From: Fen-1077 sp964462865
Lineage (GTDB): Bacteria; Chloroflexota; Dehalococcoidia; Dehalococcoidales; RBG-16-60-22
NCBI GenBank assembly: GCA_964462865.1
Contig: CAYWZO010000072.1
Coordinates: 1 to 7,800, forward strand
DNA: 7,800 nucleotides
Reading direction: 5' to 3'
The translations under genes were made by a program, and so were the position numbers. The notes beneath the pieces were generated by a model that was given only the letters and a program-made list of their open reading frames with translations, did no database searches and was not told where the DNA came from. Shown one piece after another: positions 1-6,410 of the stretch; position 1 is the first letter of the stretch, and every line of letters starts with the position of its first letter.

Positions 1-1020
1 TTCGTCAGCCAGCACATCGGGGACATGGAAAACCTGGAGACGCTGGAGCATTTCACCAACACGATAGAGCTTTACCGCAGGCTTTTCAGAATCAAGCCGG
101 AGCTCATCGCCCATGACGTGCACCCTGAATATCTGCCCACCAAATACGCCAAGGAACTGGCCAGCAAAGAAAATCTCAAGCTCGTGCCGGTGCAGCACCA
201 TCACGCGCACATCGTCAGTTGCCTGGCGGACAACGGCGTCAAGGGGCCGGTCATCGGGGTGGCCCTGGACGGCACCGGCTACGGCACCGACGGCCATATC
301 TGGGGCGGCGAGTTCCTGGTGGCCGATTATCACGGCTTCCAGCGCGCGGCCCACCTCGAATATCTCCCCCTGCCCGGCGGCGCTTTGGCTATCAAAAAGC
401 CCTACCGCACCGCCGCCGGCTACCTCACAGCGCTTGGTCTGGAACCGGATGGAAAGCCTCTTACCGGATACCTCACTCCCACCGAGCGTTACGCTATAGA
501 AAATCAGATTGAAAAGAAAATCAACACTCCCCTGACCTCCAGTATGGGCCGCCTCTTCGACGCCGTGTCCGCCCTCATTGGCGTCCGGGGGGTAATTCAG
601 TATGAAGCCCAGGCCGCCATTGAGCTGGAGGTGCTCGCCCGCCGCGCCGGGCGCGTCGCCGTGGCGTACCCTTTCACCGTGATTGAACAAGACGGCATCA
701 CCATCATTAAAATCCGCGATTTGCTCGCCGCTGTTATCCGCGATTTACATCACGGTACCGCCCGGGCGGTGATCGCCGCTCGCTTTCATAACACTGTCGC
801 CAAAATGATAGTTGAAACCTGCCAGTCCATTTCAACCGATACCGGAATCAAGCAGGTCGCTCTGAGCGGCGGGGTGTTCCAGAACCGCCTGTTGCTCGTT
901 AAGTCTATCGCCCGGCTTGAGTCGGCGGGTTTTAAAGTATATACTCACCATCAGGTGCCCTGCAACGACGGCGGCATCTCCCTGGGACAGGTGGTGATTG
1001 CCAATTTCAACAAGGAGTAA
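1..1020 (+). CDS. hypF: Carbamoyltransferase HypF, C-terminal part (5' end cut by window)
   Basis: HypF transfers a carbamoyl group from carbamoyl phosphate, via carbamoyl-AMP, to the C-terminal cysteine of HypE. This is the first step in making the cyanide ligands of [NiFe]-hydrogenase. The frame is open from base 1 (FVSQHIGDMENLETLE), so the ATG at 25 is internal and the gene starts upstream. The visible 339 residues belong to the Kae1-like carbamoyltransferase domain: a histidine cluster HHHAH at about 66-70, DGTGYGTDG and WGGE at about 90-104, SGGVFQNRLL at about 289-298 and PCNDGGISLGQ at about 320-330. The acylphosphatase, zinc-finger and YrdC-like domains expected in a roughly 750-residue HypF would lie outside the window. 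The stop codon is 5 nt before the flavin reductase-like gene, and that gene's ribosome binding site lies inside the hypF 3' end. No frameshift or lost motif is visible. Confidence 0.96.
   Translation, partial: FVSQHIGDMENLETLEHFTNTIELYRRLFRIKPELIAHDVHPEYLPTKYAKELASKENLKLVPVQHHHAHIVSCLADNGVKGPVIGVALDGTGYGTDGHIWGGEFLVADYHGFQRAAHLEYLPLPGGALAIKKPYRTAAGYLTALGLEPDGKPLTGYLTPTERYAIENQIEKKINTPLTSSMGRLFDAVSALIGVRGVIQYEAQAAIELEVLARRAGRVAVAYPFTVIEQDGITIIKIRDLLAAVIRDLHHGTARAVIAARFHNTVAKMIVETCQSISTDTGIKQVALSGGVFQNRLLLVKSIARLESAGFKVYTHHQVPCNDGGISLGQVVIANFNKE
1012..1017 (+). promoter_or_regulatory. Ribosome binding site of the flavin reductase-like gene
   Basis: AAGGAG lies within the last codons of hypF, 8 nt before the ATG at 1026. 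It supports that start and suggests translation is coupled to hypF. Confidence 0.75.
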
Positions 1021-1025
1021 AATAT

Positions 1026-1604
1026 ATGACTAAAAAACAATTCGGACCGCAGACCTGGCTCTACCCCGAGCCCGCGCTGCTCGTGGGCGCTAGCGTGGAC
1101 GGTAAGCCCAATTTCATGGCCGTGGCCTGGGCCGGTACCGCCTGCGGCGAACCTCCGTGTATTTCCGTAGCCTTGAGGCACGCCCGGCACACGCTCAAAG
1201 GCATCCGCCAGAACATGGTCTTCTCGGCCAATATCCCTTCTACCGCTTTAGTGAAAGAAACCGATTATTGCGGCCTCGTCTCCGGCGCGAAAACGGACAA
1301 AGCCAAAGACTGCCGGTTCAAGGTATTTTACGGCCGGCTCGAAAACGCCCCCCTCATCGAGCAGTGCCCCCTCAATATGGAATGCGAGGTCCTGCACATC
1401 CTCAACCTGGGCAGCCACGCGCTGGTCGTCGGTAAAATTATCGAGACTCACGTTTCCGAGGACTGCCTGACGGACGGCCAGCCCGACGTGAAGAAGATTG
1501 ACCCCATCATCTATGCCCCGCGGCCCTCCACGGCCTATTACGCATTTGGGGGAAAAGTGGCTGCTTCCTTCAGCGTGGGCAAAGAAATCAGGGACTCGGG
1601 ATAA
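1026..1604 (+). CDS. Flavin reductase-like / flavoredoxin-like FMN-binding split-barrel protein
   Basis: This 192-residue protein resembles the flavin reductase-like domain family (FMN-binding split barrel), which includes flavoredoxins and NAD(P)H:flavin reductases. Typical segments in order are PEPALLVGASVDGKPN (about 14-29), AVAWAGTACGEPP (32-44), HTLKGIRQNMVFSANIPS (55-72), DYCGLVSGAKTDK (80-92) and a C-terminal GGKVAASFSVGKE (175-187). Length fits a single-domain member. It has seven cysteines (40, 45, 82, 96, 114, 120, 147), enough to ask about a redox role, but with no clear metal-binding spacing. No signal peptide or membrane segment is seen, so it is probably cytosolic. It lies 5 nt after hypF and 4 nt before hypC, so it is almost certainly co-transcribed with them. 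It is not a known Hyp maturation factor. Electron donor and partner cannot be told from sequence; the large flavoprotein at 3037 in the same operon is one candidate. Confidence 0.85.
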   Translation: MTKKQFGPQTWLYPEPALLVGASVDGKPNFMAVAWAGTACGEPPCISVALRHARHTLKGIRQNMVFSANIPSTALVKETDYCGLVSGAKTDKAKDCRFKVFYGRLENAPLIEQCPLNMECEVLHILNLGSHALVVGKIIETHVSEDCLTDGQPDVKKIDPIIYAPRPSTAYYAFGGKVAASFSVGKEIRDSG

Positions 1605-1608
1605 TATT

Positions 1609-1830
1609 ATGTGTCTTGCTATACCGGCGTTAATAAAAACTATCAAAGGCCAGCAGGCCGAGGTGGACATCGACGGCGTCAGGCGTGAGGTGAGCCTGCA
1701 ACTGACCCCGGAAGCTAAAGTCGGCGACTACGTCCTGCTGCACACCGGCTACGCTATCAGCCTCATCGACCCCGACGAGGCCGCGGAAACGCTGAAGCTG
1801 TTAAAACAGATGGCGGGGACTGGCACTTAG
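1609..1830 (+). CDS. hypC: Hydrogenase assembly chaperone HypC/HupF
   Basis: HypC is a small chaperone that with HypD carries the Fe(CN)2CO unit and delivers it to the hydrogenase large-subunit precursor. The 73-residue product begins MCLAIP; Cys2 after removal of Met1 is the invariant iron-binding ligand of the family, and this fixes the start at 1609. The frame is open further upstream to an ATG at 1498, but that would bury Cys2 and overlap the previous gene. The VGDYVLLHTGYAI segment (about 38-50) contains the conserved histidine (His45), followed by an acidic/amphipathic C-terminal helix. The length is normal. It starts 4 nt after the flavin reductase-like gene, with only a weak GGGA upstream, so translational coupling is likely. 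Downstream, a palindromic repeat separates it from its partner hypD. Confidence 0.95.
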   Translation: MCLAIPALIKTIKGQQAEVDIDGVRREVSLQLTPEAKVGDYVLLHTGYAISLIDPDEAAETLKLLKQMAGTGT

Positions 1831-1837
1831 ATTATAT

Positions 1838-1936
1838 GTCATTGCGAGCGAAGCGAAGCAATCCGTTATTAATATCAAAGCGATGATGGGGATTGCTTCA
1901 TCATCCTTTACAGAGTGAAGGACCCCTCGCAATGAC
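1838..1936 (+). repeat. Palindromic intergenic repeat between hypC and hypD (GTCATTGCGAG family, diverged copy)
   Basis: This 99-bp element is bounded by the perfect 11-bp inverted repeat GTCATTGCGAG (1838-1848) and CTCGCAATGAC (1926-1936). Inside is a second perfect inverted repeat, GAAGCAATCC (1855-1864) with GGATTGCTTC (1890-1899). A competing hairpin, GATGATG (1882-1888) with CATCATC (1899-1905), is also possible. It shares its first 18 bases and its terminal CGCAATGAC with the two copies after the assembly gap but differs inside. There is no coding frame, so it looks like a short non-autonomous, MITE- or REP-like element. It fills most of the 119-nt hypC-hypD spacer and would form a strong RNA hairpin in the operon transcript. 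No T-tract follows, so it is not a standard intrinsic terminator. Confidence 0.85.
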
Positions 1937-1949
1937 GAGTAGATAATCA

Positions 1950-3044
1950 ATGAAATATGTTAACGAATACCGCGACCCGGAGCTGGCCAAAAAGCTCCTA
2001 GCAAGAATCCATCAGCGCTCGCGGAAACCCGCAAGGCTGATGGAGTTCTGCGGCGGGCACACCGTGGCCATCTTCAGGCACGGCTTGCGCCAGCTCCTGC
2101 CAAGCAATATAGAGATGCTCTCCGGCCCGGGCTGTCCCGTCTGTGTCACCGCCGCCGCCGACCTGGACAAAGCCATCGCCCTGGGGCAATTGCCCGGCAT
2201 CATTATCACCAGCTTCGGTGACATGGTACGGGTGCCGGGGAGCCGTTCCAGCCTGCAAAAAGCCAAGGCCGGGGGCACCGACGTCCGCATCGTCTACTCG
2301 GCGCAGGACGCCCTCGCTTTCGCCCGCGATAACCCGTCCCGGTCCGTGGTTTTCATCGGCATCGGCTTCGAGACCACCGCGCCGACCATCGCCGCCTCGA
2401 TTTTACAGGCGGAGCAGGAGAAGATAAACAATTATTTCGTGCTGTCCCTCCATAAAGTCTGCCCGCCCATTATGAAGGCTATCCTCGACCTGGGTGAAGT
2501 CCGGCTGGATGGCATTATCTGCCCCGGCCATGTCAGCGCTATCATCGGCTCCCGCCCTTACCGCTTCCTCGCCGACGACTATCACATTGCCTGCGCCGTC
2601 TCCGGCTTCGAGCCGGTGGATATCCTGCTCGCCGTGGATAGTCTGGTCGAACAGATTGAAAGCGGCATACCAAAAGTAGAAATAGCTTATAGACGCAGCG
2701 TCAGGCCGGAGGGCAACGCGACGGCGCTCCGCCTCATGGATACCGTCTTCGAATCCAGCGCGGCTAACTGGCGCGGTATCGGGGCCGTGCCCGCCAGCGG
2801 CTTGCAGATTAGAAAAAAGTATGCAAGATTCGATGCCGCGGAGAATTTTAATATTAAAACAGTGCCCGCCCGCGAGCCGCAGGGCTGTATCTGCGGCGCT
2901 ATCCTGCGCGGCGTCAGTACACCCAAAGACTGCCGGCTTTTCCGCGTGGCCTGCACCCCGGAGCGCCCCGTCGGCCCGTGCATGGTCTCCGCCGAAGGTA
3001 GCTGCGCCGCTTATTATGAATATGGGGGAATCTCCAATGGATAA
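1950..3044 (+). CDS. hypD: Hydrogenase maturation iron-sulfur protein HypD
   Basis: HypD is the scaffold, with HypC, on which the Fe(CN)2CO group is built; its [4Fe-4S] cluster and cysteine thiols provide redox chemistry. The 364-residue product has normal length. Visible motifs are MEFCGGHTVA with Cys34, GPGCPVC with Cys62 and Cys65 (counterparts of E. coli Cys41/69/72), TSFGDMVRVPGS (87-98), GIGFETTAPT (137-146), CPGHVSAIIGS (191-201) and AVSGFEPVDI (216-225). The C-terminal region carries the cluster-binding cysteines among Cys313, 315, 328, 335, 344 and 352. The start at 1950 is the first ATG after an in-frame TAA at 1944 and gives the usual MKYVNEYRD beginning. No good ribosome binding site is visible; the repeat ends only 13 nt upstream and may have replaced the original leader. 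Its last 8 nt overlap the following flavoprotein gene. Confidence 0.97.
   Translation: MKYVNEYRDPELAKKLLARIHQRSRKPARLMEFCGGHTVAIFRHGLRQLLPSNIEMLSGPGCPVCVTAAADLDKAIALGQLPGIIITSFGDMVRVPGSRSSLQKAKAGGTDVRIVYSAQDALAFARDNPSRSVVFIGIGFETTAPTIAASILQAEQEKINNYFVLSLHKVCPPIMKAILDLGEVRLDGIICPGHVSAIIGSRPYRFLADDYHIACAVSGFEPVDILLAVDSLVEQIESGIPKVEIAYRRSVRPEGNATALRLMDTVFESSAANWRGIGAVPASGLQIRKKYARFDAAENFNIKTVPAREPQGCICGAILRGVSTPKDCRLFRVACTPERPVGPCMVSAEGSCAAYYEYGGISNG
3024..3029 (+). promoter_or_regulatory. Ribosome binding site that sets the flavoprotein start
   Basis: GGGGGA inside the hypD 3' end lies 7 nt before the ATG at 3037. It favours that start over the in-frame ATGs at 2821, 3016 and 3022. Confidence 0.65.
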
Positions 3045-4539
3045 GCAACCGTCTGGACCGGATTTTGAAATCAGTCCGCCTCCTATAACGTCTGATAGAA
3101 TTAAAGAGACATTCTCCACTGATGTCATTGTCATCGGAGCGGGCATTTCCGGTCTGACCGCTGCCGCTTCGGCAGCGGAAGCGGGTGCCAGGGTCGTCCT
3201 GCTGGAAAAGGGCCCGACTTTTCACCAGCGCGGACTCCATAACGCCGCGCTCTCCAGCCGTTTGCAGAAAAAGGCCGGTATAAAAGTCGATAAGGATAAT
3301 GTCATCTACACCATCATGGAGTTTGCCACCTACCGGAATGACCAGCGTATCGTCAAGCTCTGGGCTGATAACTGCGACCGGGTCATGGACTGGCTGCTGG
3401 ACATGGCCGATGCGTCCGGTATTGAAGTTATCATCGACCCCACCACCAAGCCCTGGTATTTCCCTAACTATCCGGTCATCCATGTTTTCCGGCCCAAGCG
3501 CCAGGAAACGCTGGCGCTGATGCTCCAGGACTACGCGCAATCGCACGGCGCCGATATAAGATTTGAAACCCCCGCCGTGCGCCTTATCCGGGAAGGGAAG
3601 GGACGCGTCAGCGGCGTCATCGCGCAAAGCGCATCGGGAGACTTTCTTAAGTTCAATGCCCTGAAAGGGGTAATACTATGCACCGGCGACTATGGCAATG
3701 ATATTGAGATGGTAAAAAAATACTGCCGGCCCGCCGTACATAACCTCAAGGTCGTTTATGAGCCTGTGGTCAATACCGGCGACGGCCACAAGATGGGTAT
3801 GTGGGTCGGTGCCGCGATGGATGATATTCCCCACTGCGCTATGGTCTGGGACTTCGCCACTTTCTGCGGGCCTAATTTATTTAACCTGGCACGCCAGCCG
3901 TGGCTTTATGTAAATATCGAGGGCGAGCGCTTCATGAATGAAGACCTGCCTTACGGCTACGAATGCAACCAGATGTTGCTCCAGCCGGGCAATTATGTGT
4001 GGGCGGTATGGGACACCAAGTACAGCTCGGAATGGCCGAAGATGCAGAGCCAGTGCTGCAAGAATATGGGACCACCCACATTTCTCTGGAGCGAAAAACA
4101 GCTTGAAGACGCGCTTGACGAGGGCAAAATGCTGAAAGAGGCGACCATCGACGAGCTGGCCCGAAACATGGATGTGCCTGCCGCCGCCTTCAAAGCTACT
4201 GTTTCCCGCTATAACGAACTGGCGCGCCGCGGCCATGATGACGACTACGGCAAGCATCCTGACCGCCTGACCACGCTGGAAAAACCGCCTTTCTATGCCT
4301 GCAAAATAGAGGCGCGCCGCATGGTAACTTTGAGCGGTTTAAAAATAAACACCAGGTTACAGGTTTTAGACAAGGAGAGAAAGCCGATTCCGGGTTTGTA
4401 TGCGGCCGGTAATGTCTCCGGCTCGTTCTTCGGGGACTCGTACCCGACCACCGTGCCGGGACTTACGCATAGCCGGGCCTGGACTTTCGGGCGGCTGGCG
4501 GGGCTGAACGCTGCTGCGGAGAAGGCGTATGGAAGATAA
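3037..4539 (+). CDS. FAD-dependent oxidoreductase of the fumarate reductase / ketosteroid dehydrogenase flavoprotein family
   Basis: This 500-residue flavoprotein belongs to the FAD_binding_2 (fumarate reductase/succinate dehydrogenase flavoprotein-like) superfamily. An N-terminal Rossmann motif, DVIVIGAGISGLTAA (29-43, GxGxxG at 34-39), is followed by LLEKG (55-59). Then come ILCTGDYGND (213-222), NTGDGHKMGMWVGA (246-259), GERFMNED (296-303) and the C-terminal FAD segment GLYAAGNVSGSFFGDSYP (453-470) plus HSRAWTFGRLAG (478-489). It has no signal peptide, heme domain or membrane segment, so it is likely cytosolic and soluble. The C-terminal SYPTTVPG resembles the TYPGPG catalytic loop of 3-ketosteroid dehydrogenases more than the RLGGN loop of fumarate reductases; the substrate is unknown. 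The frame is open from 2821 but that part overlaps hypD; the site at 3024 supports 3037. It overlaps hypD by 8 nt and hypE by 11 nt, so it is firmly part of the hyp operon although not a known maturation factor. Confidence 0.88.
   Translation: MDKQPSGPDFEISPPPITSDRIKETFSTDVIVIGAGISGLTAAASAAEAGARVVLLEKGPTFHQRGLHNAALSSRLQKKAGIKVDKDNVIYTIMEFATYRNDQRIVKLWADNCDRVMDWLLDMADASGIEVIIDPTTKPWYFPNYPVIHVFRPKRQETLALMLQDYAQSHGADIRFETPAVRLIREGKGRVSGVIAQSASGDFLKFNALKGVILCTGDYGNDIEMVKKYCRPAVHNLKVVYEPVVNTGDGHKMGMWVGAAMDDIPHCAMVWDFATFCGPNLFNLARQPWLYVNIEGERFMNEDLPYGYECNQMLLQPGNYVWAVWDTKYSSEWPKMQSQCCKNMGPPTFLWSEKQLEDALDEGKMLKEATIDELARNMDVPAAAFKATVSRYNELARRGHDDDYGKHPDRLTTLEKPPFYACKIEARRMVTLSGLKINTRLQVLDKERKPIPGLYAAGNVSGSFFGDSYPTTVPGLTHSRAWTFGRLAGLNAAAEKAYGR
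4518..4521 (+). promoter_or_regulatory. hypE: Ribosome binding site of hypE
   Basis: GGAG, continuing as GGAGAAGG, lies inside the flavoprotein 3' end, 7 nt before the hypE ATG at 4529. This indicates translational coupling. Confidence 0.7.
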
Positions 4540-5526
4540 AATCCTCCTCGCCCACGGCAGCGGCGGTAAGCTCATGCAGGACCTTATCGCCAGCTTTCTA
4601 CCCGAGCTCGCCAACCCGATTCTGGAGCGTCTGGACGACTCCGCTGTCTTTGACGTCAGCGGGCGGCTGGCCTTCACCACCGATAGCTATACCGTCAACC
4701 CGCTTTTTTTCCCCGGCGGGGATATCGGCAAGCTGGCGGTCTGCGGCACTGTCAACGACCTCGCCATGAGCGGGGCCACGCCGCTCTACTTGAGCCTGTC
4801 CCTCATCATCGAAGAAGGCCTCCCCGTGGCCGAACTAAAAAAGATAATCATTTCCATCAAAAAAGCCGCCGCCGAGGCGAAGGTAAAAATCGTCACCGGC
4901 GATACCAAAGTGGTCAACCAGGGCGGCGCCGATAGGCTCTTCATCAATACCGCCGGCGTCGGCCTCGTGCCGGAAGGCGTTAACATCTCCGCCGCCAACG
5001 CCTGTCCCGGTGATAAAGTTATCGTCAGCGGCACTATCGGCGACCACGGCATCGCCGTCTTAAGCCGGCGGGAAGGGCTCAAGTTCGATTTGCCCGTCCC
5101 CTCCGACTGCGCCCCCCTCCACGGGCTGGCGGCGGACATGCTGGCGGCCTCGCGGAATATCCGCTGCCTGCGCGACCCCACCCGCGGCGGCCTGGCCACC
5201 ACCCTCAACGACTTCGCCGAAAAATCGCGGGCCGGCATTGTCATCCACGAGGACAGAGTCCCCGTCAACCGGGCGGTACTGGCCGCCTGCGAGCTGCTCG
5301 GCCTGGACCCGCTGTATATCGCCAACGAGGGCAAGCTGGTGGCCGTCGTGCCCGCGCCCGATACCGCTGCCGTCCTGACCGCGATGAAAAAACACAAATA
5401 CGGTAAAGACGCCGCTGTCATTGGCGAGGTAGTTGCGGCGCACCCCGGTAAAGTGGTCATGAAGACCGTTCTGGGGGCATCGCGTATTGTGGACGTGCCC
5501 GTCGGCGAGCTGCTGCCCAGAATATG
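4529..5526 (+). CDS. hypE: Hydrogenase maturation protein HypE (last codon runs into assembly gap)
   Basis: HypE receives the carbamoyl group from HypF on its C-terminal cysteine and dehydrates it with ATP to a thiocyanate, the donor of the hydrogenase cyanide ligands. It belongs to the PurM/AIR synthase-like ATPases. Residues 1-332 are visible: ILLAHGSGGKLMQDLI (5-20), FTTDSYTVNPLFFPGGDIGK (49-68), NDLAMSGATP (76-85), VTGDTKVV (122-129), RDPTRGGLATTL (215-226) and YIANEGKL (263-270). The protein ends LLPRI followed by codon TGN at 5525-5527, where N is the first gap base. The family ends in PRIC, so TGN is most likely TGC or TGT for Cys333, with the stop a few bases into the gap. An apparent frame continuing past the gap is an artefact. 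The gene overlaps the flavoprotein gene by 11 nt. Confidence 0.95.
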
Positions 5527-5626
5527 NNNNNNNNNNNNNNNNNNNNNNNNNNNNNNNNNNNNNNNNNNNNNNNNNNNNNNNNNNNNNNNNNNNNNNNNNN
5601 NNNNNNNNNNNNNNNNNNNNNNNNNN
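5527..5626. other. Assembly gap of 100 N
   Basis: Exactly 100 N, the conventional placeholder for a scaffold gap of unknown size. It starts one codon before the expected end of hypE and stops at the first base of a palindromic repeat, so the break was probably caused by repeats. True distance, and any genes inside, are unknown. The linkage between hypE and the genes to the right therefore rests on scaffolding. Confidence 0.97.
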
Positions 5627-5710
5627 GTCATTGCGAGCGAAGCGTGGCAATCCCCATGAGAGGCCCAATTAAATGATAGAGATTGCCGCGGCCTTCGGCC
5701 TCGCAATGAC
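5627..5710 (+). repeat. 84-bp palindromic repeat, copy 1 (GTCATTGCGAG family)
   Basis: Bounded by the perfect 11-bp inverted repeat GTCATTGCGAG (5627-5637) and CTCGCAATGAC (5700-5710). An inner inverted repeat pairs GGCAATC (5646-5652) with GATTGCC (5681-5687), and a small GGCC-TTC-GGCC hairpin lies at 5690-5700. It is identical to the copy at 5764-5847 except at one base (C at 5702). The copy starts exactly at the gap edge. It is non-coding and MITE- or REP-like. Confidence 0.93.
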
Positions 5711-5724
5711 AGCTAAAAAATGTC

Positions 5725-5744
5725 ATTCCCGCGAAGGCGGGAAT
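5725..5744. repeat. Short palindromic repeat (CATTCCCGC-type), second family
   Basis: ATTCCCGC (5725-5732) and GCGGGAAT (5737-5744) form a perfect 8-bp stem with a GAAG loop. The surrounding GTCATTCCCGCGAAGG stretch is a type of dispersed intergenic repeat seen in many bacterial genomes. It lies between the two 84-bp copies. On the minus strand the stem is followed by GACA and then six T (complement of 5715-5720), so it could act as a terminator for minus-strand transcription; no minus-strand gene is seen. Confidence 0.75.
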
Positions 5745-5763
5745 CCAGTGGGGAAGAAGGGAG

Positions 5764-5847
5764 GTCATTGCGAGCGAAGCGTGGCAATCCCCATGAGAGG
5801 CCCAATTAAATGATAGAGATTGCCGCGGCCTTCGGCCTAGCAATGAC
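5764..5847 (+). repeat. 84-bp palindromic repeat, copy 2 (GTCATTGCGAG family)
   Basis: Matches the copy at 5627-5710 at 83 of 84 positions; the only difference is A at 5839, which breaks one pair of the terminal inverted repeat (5764-5774 with 5837-5847). The two copies are offset by 137 bp. It ends 14 nt before the start codon of the protease gene and may have displaced that gene's original leader. Confidence 0.93.
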
Positions 5848-5861
5848 GGCTGTAAAATAAG

Positions 5862-6362
5862 ATGGTGAAAGAAATTCATAATAATCCGTCCGCCAAAAAT
5901 AACCCGCCGGGCATCGTTGTCATCGGCGTGGGCAACCTTCTCCTTAAAGACGAGGGCATCGGCATCCACGCCCTGAAAGCCCTCCAGGAAGCCGGCCTGC
6001 CCCCGCAGGTGAGGCTTATCGACGGCGGGACTTCGCCCGACCTGATTGCCTATACTAAAGGCGGGGACAAGCTGATAATTATCGATGCCGCCCGGGCCGG
6101 CGGCGCACCGGGAACGATTTACCGCTTCCGCCCGGAGGACCTGGCCGGGGATAAAGGTACGTTTACCTCGGCCCACGAGCTGGGCGTGGTGCCGAACCTG
6201 AAGCTCATGTCCCTGCTGGGCAACCAGCCGGAGGAGACCGTCATCATCGGCGTTGAGCCGAAGGAAATCGACTTCGGTATCGAGCTTTCCGCCGAGTTGC
6301 AGCGGAAACTGCCGGAAATTGTCCGGGTCGTCCTGAAAGAAATTAAGTCACCCGCTACCTGA
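5862..6362 (+). CDS. Hydrogenase maturation protease (peptidase M52, HybD/HycI type)
   Basis: This 166-residue protein is a nickel-dependent endopeptidase that removes the C-terminal extension of a [NiFe]-hydrogenase large subunit once the metal centre is complete. The core starts VIGVGNLLLKDEGIG (20-34). Glu31, Asp75 (in LIIIDAA) and His105 (in SAHELG) match the three metal ligands Glu16, Asp62 and His93 of E. coli HybD. DGGTSPDL (54-61) is also typical. About 16 residues precede the core, slightly longer than usual. The ATG at 5862 is the first start after an in-frame TAA at 5853; no ribosome binding site is evident, and the upstream repeat ends 14 nt away. Which hydrogenase it serves cannot be told, because no large subunit is in the window. 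A near-consensus promoter for the tat genes begins at the base after its stop codon. Confidence 0.93.
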   Translation: MVKEIHNNPSAKNNPPGIVVIGVGNLLLKDEGIGIHALKALQEAGLPPQVRLIDGGTSPDLIAYTKGGDKLIIIDAARAGGAPGTIYRFRPEDLAGDKGTFTSAHELGVVPNLKLMSLLGNQPEETVIIGVEPKEIDFGIELSAELQRKLPEIVRVVLKEIKSPAT

Positions 6363-6391
6363 TAGACAACCATGCCGGACACGAGTATAAT
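6363..6391 (+). promoter_or_regulatory. Predicted sigma70-type promoter of the tat genes
   Basis: A -35 box TAGACA (6363-6368, five of six matches to TTGACA) is followed by exactly 17 bp and a perfect TATAAT -10 box (6386-6391). Transcription would start near 6398, about 27 nt before the tatA ATG. The -35 box starts immediately after the protease stop codon, so the tat genes can be transcribed independently of the upstream cluster. No operator-like palindrome is visible around it. Confidence 0.75.
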
Positions 6392-6410
6392 TAAGAACAG
6401 TAAGAGGGCA

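Noticed and set aside
25..1020. ATG at 25 as the start of a complete gene
   Set aside because: The frame is open to base 1 and the preceding residues (FVSQHIGD) continue the HypF family sequence, so the gene is cut by the window edge.
1498..1608. N-terminal extension of HypC from an ATG at 1498
   Set aside because: HypC must begin with Met-Cys; MCLAIP at 1609 fits the family exactly and the extension lies within the flavin reductase-like gene.
2821..3036. 72-residue N-terminal extension of the FAD oxidoreductase
   Set aside because: It overlaps conserved hypD sequence in another frame, has no family resemblance, and a good ribosome binding site precedes the ATG at 3037.
2403..3627. Long antisense open frames (2403-3146 and 2914-3627, minus strand)
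   Set aside because: They lie opposite well-conserved hypD and flavoprotein sequence, have no recognisable motifs, and are expected in GC-rich coding DNA.
5527..5659. HypE continuing through the gap into the repeat
   Set aside because: The N run carries no information and the tail after it is translated repeat sequence; the family ends at the expected cysteine at the gap edge.
5627..5847. CRISPR array
   Set aside because: There are only two adjacent copies, 84 bp long with internal palindromes, and the single spacer holds another dispersed repeat; no cas genes are present.
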